A stretch of 21,460 bases of DNA from Candidatus Omnitrophota bacterium (GTDB taxonomy: Bacteria > Omnitrophota > Koll11 > Gygaellales > JAQTUY01). Below are positions 20,496 through 21,460 of this stretch, piece by piece (position 1 is the first letter of the stretch; each line of letters opens with the position of its first letter). The stretch is taken from assembly GCA_028707105.1 (NCBI GenBank), contig JAQTUY010000011.1:1-21460 (forward strand). The letters run 5' to 3'. Under the pieces are notes generated by a model. That model had not been told where the DNA came from, ran no database searches, and saw only the letters and a program-made list of their open reading frames with translations. The translations under genes and the position numbers were made by a program.

Positions 20496-21391
20496 TATTT
20501 ACTCTTACTTAAAGGCACTATCTCTTTTTGCAGCCCGCGGTATATCTCGACTTTTCTGACGGGGCCGGTCTCTTCCTGTTGTTCGTCTATCTTAACTGTT
20601 CCCTTAGGCATAATATACTGTAAAAGCGCGTCCCAGCTCGCCGGCGCAATATTCTGCACTTGCGAATCAGCCGGAGAGCGCATTATAAAACGGATCTTAC
20701 CCTGTTCCTGGACAAAAGCAATCAGGTTAGCTTCCTGAGGATTCAAAGCCAAAGTAATAATAGGCGCGCCTTCTCTTTTTTCGCCCTCCTTAGCATACCT
20801 GCCGCCGCCGGCTGAAGAAGCCATTCCAAGCTGCTGGCCAACCGCTAAAACCAGGACATTCTGGAAGAGCGGGACGGTCACGATCTGGGAAGCATTCTTA
20901 CCGTCCGGAGTCTGCATCGGGACAGGGATCAGCCCGATGACATCGACATAATCTCCGGGCCGCATCATCCCGGCCAGAGAAGCGATATTATCCACCATTA
21001 TAGAGATCGCTCTTTTCCCGACGGGAGTCGCCATAGCCAAAGATTCGCCGCTGGCCTGCTGGTTGGAAAACAATTGGTTTAAAGTCACCTGCTCGCCCTT
21101 GGATATGCCCTGGGCCGTCACCATTCCCTGTATCCTCTCAAGAGAAGTAACTGCCTTAGGCTGGATATACTGCTCGGGAATAGACTCTAATACGACCATT
21201 TTCGGCTCGATGACTACGCCTTTAGGGATATCAGTCTTAGCCACCAGGATCTGGGTCTTAGCTGCGGCCTGAAGCTGTTTTTGGGCCTGCTGCTGAATAG
21301 CAACCTGCTGCTGATCCAGATACATCTTGACCATGAACACAGTCGCCAACGCCAGTATTACACCTATTATAAGACTTAAGCGTTTTTGCAT
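20495..21391 (-). CDS. cpaB: Flp pilus assembly protein CpaB/RcpC
   Basis: A 298-residue protein with one N-terminal membrane anchor (about 5-24), then a Gln-rich coiled segment (QQQVAIQQQAQKQLQAAAK). A SAF domain follows at about 47-110 (ILVAKTDIPKGVVIEPKMVV, ITxxxG-type core), and the CpaB/RcpC domain carries the motif RAISIMVDNIASLAGMMRPG-DYVDV at about 130-156. CpaB works in the periplasm with the CpaC secretin. The ribosome site GGGGGAG is about ten bases before the ATG, and the gene follows the upstream reading frame by only the stop codon. It is separated from cpaC by the structured intergenic RNA. Confidence 0.92.
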   Translation of the reverse strand: MQKRLSLIIGVILALATVFMVKMYLDQQQVAIQQQAQKQLQAAAKTQILVAKTDIPKGVVIEPKMVVLESIPEQYIQPKAVTSLERIQGMVTAQGISKGEQVTLNQLFSNQQASGESLAMATPVGKRAISIMVDNIASLAGMMRPGDYVDVIGLIPVPMQTPDGKNASQIVTVPLFQNVLVLAVGQQLGMASSAGGGRYAKEGEKREGAPIITLALNPQEANLIAFVQEQGKIRFIMRSPADSQVQNIAPASWDALLQYIMPKGTVKIDEQQEETGPVRKVEIYRGLQKEIVPLSKSK

Positions 21392-21460
21392 CTACTTTAT
21401 CTCCCCCTCATAAATTTCTATTTTGGCCTGGCGGGAAAGCTTCTGGATAAGCTCCTCGAC
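21392..21460 (-). CDS. 3' end of an unidentified gene upstream of cpaB (partial)
   Basis: An open frame enters from the right edge and ends in TAG at 21392-21394, directly against the cpaB ATG. The last 22 residues are VEELIQKLSRQAKIEIYEGE followed by IK. Ends of this kind (ELxxxAKIEI) occur in SurA/parvulin-type peptidyl-prolyl isomerases, but the fragment is too short to assign. Its tight junction and the cpaB ribosome site within its coding region show that it belongs to the same operon. Confidence 0.6.
   Translation of the reverse strand, partial: VEELIQKLSRQAKIEIYEGEIK

Overview
The window carries most of a tight-adherence (Tad/Flp) type IVc pilus locus from a Gram-negative bacterium. 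Every supported gene lies on the minus strand, so transcription runs from high to low coordinates. A CpaC-type outer-membrane secretin shows there are two membranes. The long multidomain regulator, the large family of small pilins and the moderate GC content suggest an uncultivated lineage such as Omnitrophota or Elusimicrobiota; this assignment is a guess from gene style and not proven by the window.

Layout in transcription order. 21460-16.4 kb: the 3' end of an unidentified gene, then cpaB/rcpC, a strongly structured 150-nt intergenic RNA, a cpaC/rcpA secretin with an extra TonB-like C-terminal domain, a fused TadZ-TadA ATPase, and a 1717-residue protein with a degenerate kinase domain, an AAA ATPase, a helical repeat region, a GAF domain and a SpoIIE/PP2C phosphatase. 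11.2-10.6 kb: a small exported protein with 11-residue repeats, with its own promoter and an intrinsic terminator. 10.6-7.7 kb: a DUF192 protein and a helix-turn-helix protein with a long Pro/Glu-rich linker and a transposase-like C-terminal half. The promoter of the latter is flanked by two identical copies of AATTGGACATT. 7.7-0.84 kb: a promoter and c-di-GMP-I (GEMM) riboswitch, seven consecutive Flp-type pilin genes (one only 59 codons), two TadE-like pseudopilins, a TadG-like protein, an exported protein with a duplicated domain, an eighth small pilin, tadB and tadC. 0.84-0 kb: a terminator-like hairpin, a PilZ c-di-GMP receptor gene behind an inverted repeat carrying the AATTGGACATT word, and a second promoter plus c-di-GMP-I riboswitch with a recognisable terminator, leading to a gene that leaves the window.

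How the parts fit. CpaB, the secretin, TadZ-TadA and TadB/TadC form the pilus machine; the pilin array supplies its subunits. The prepilin peptidase (TadV/CpaA) and TadD are not in the window. c-di-GMP appears to enter at three points: two riboswitches and one PilZ protein. The kinase-like/phosphatase protein in the assembly operon suggests a further signalling input. The most unusual items are the structured RNA between cpaB and cpaC, the riboswitch terminator hairpin that holds the pilin start codon in its loop, the secretin-TonB fusion, the catalytically degenerate kinase domain on a phosphatase, and the transposase-like protein with probable operator sites at its own promoter and at pilZ.
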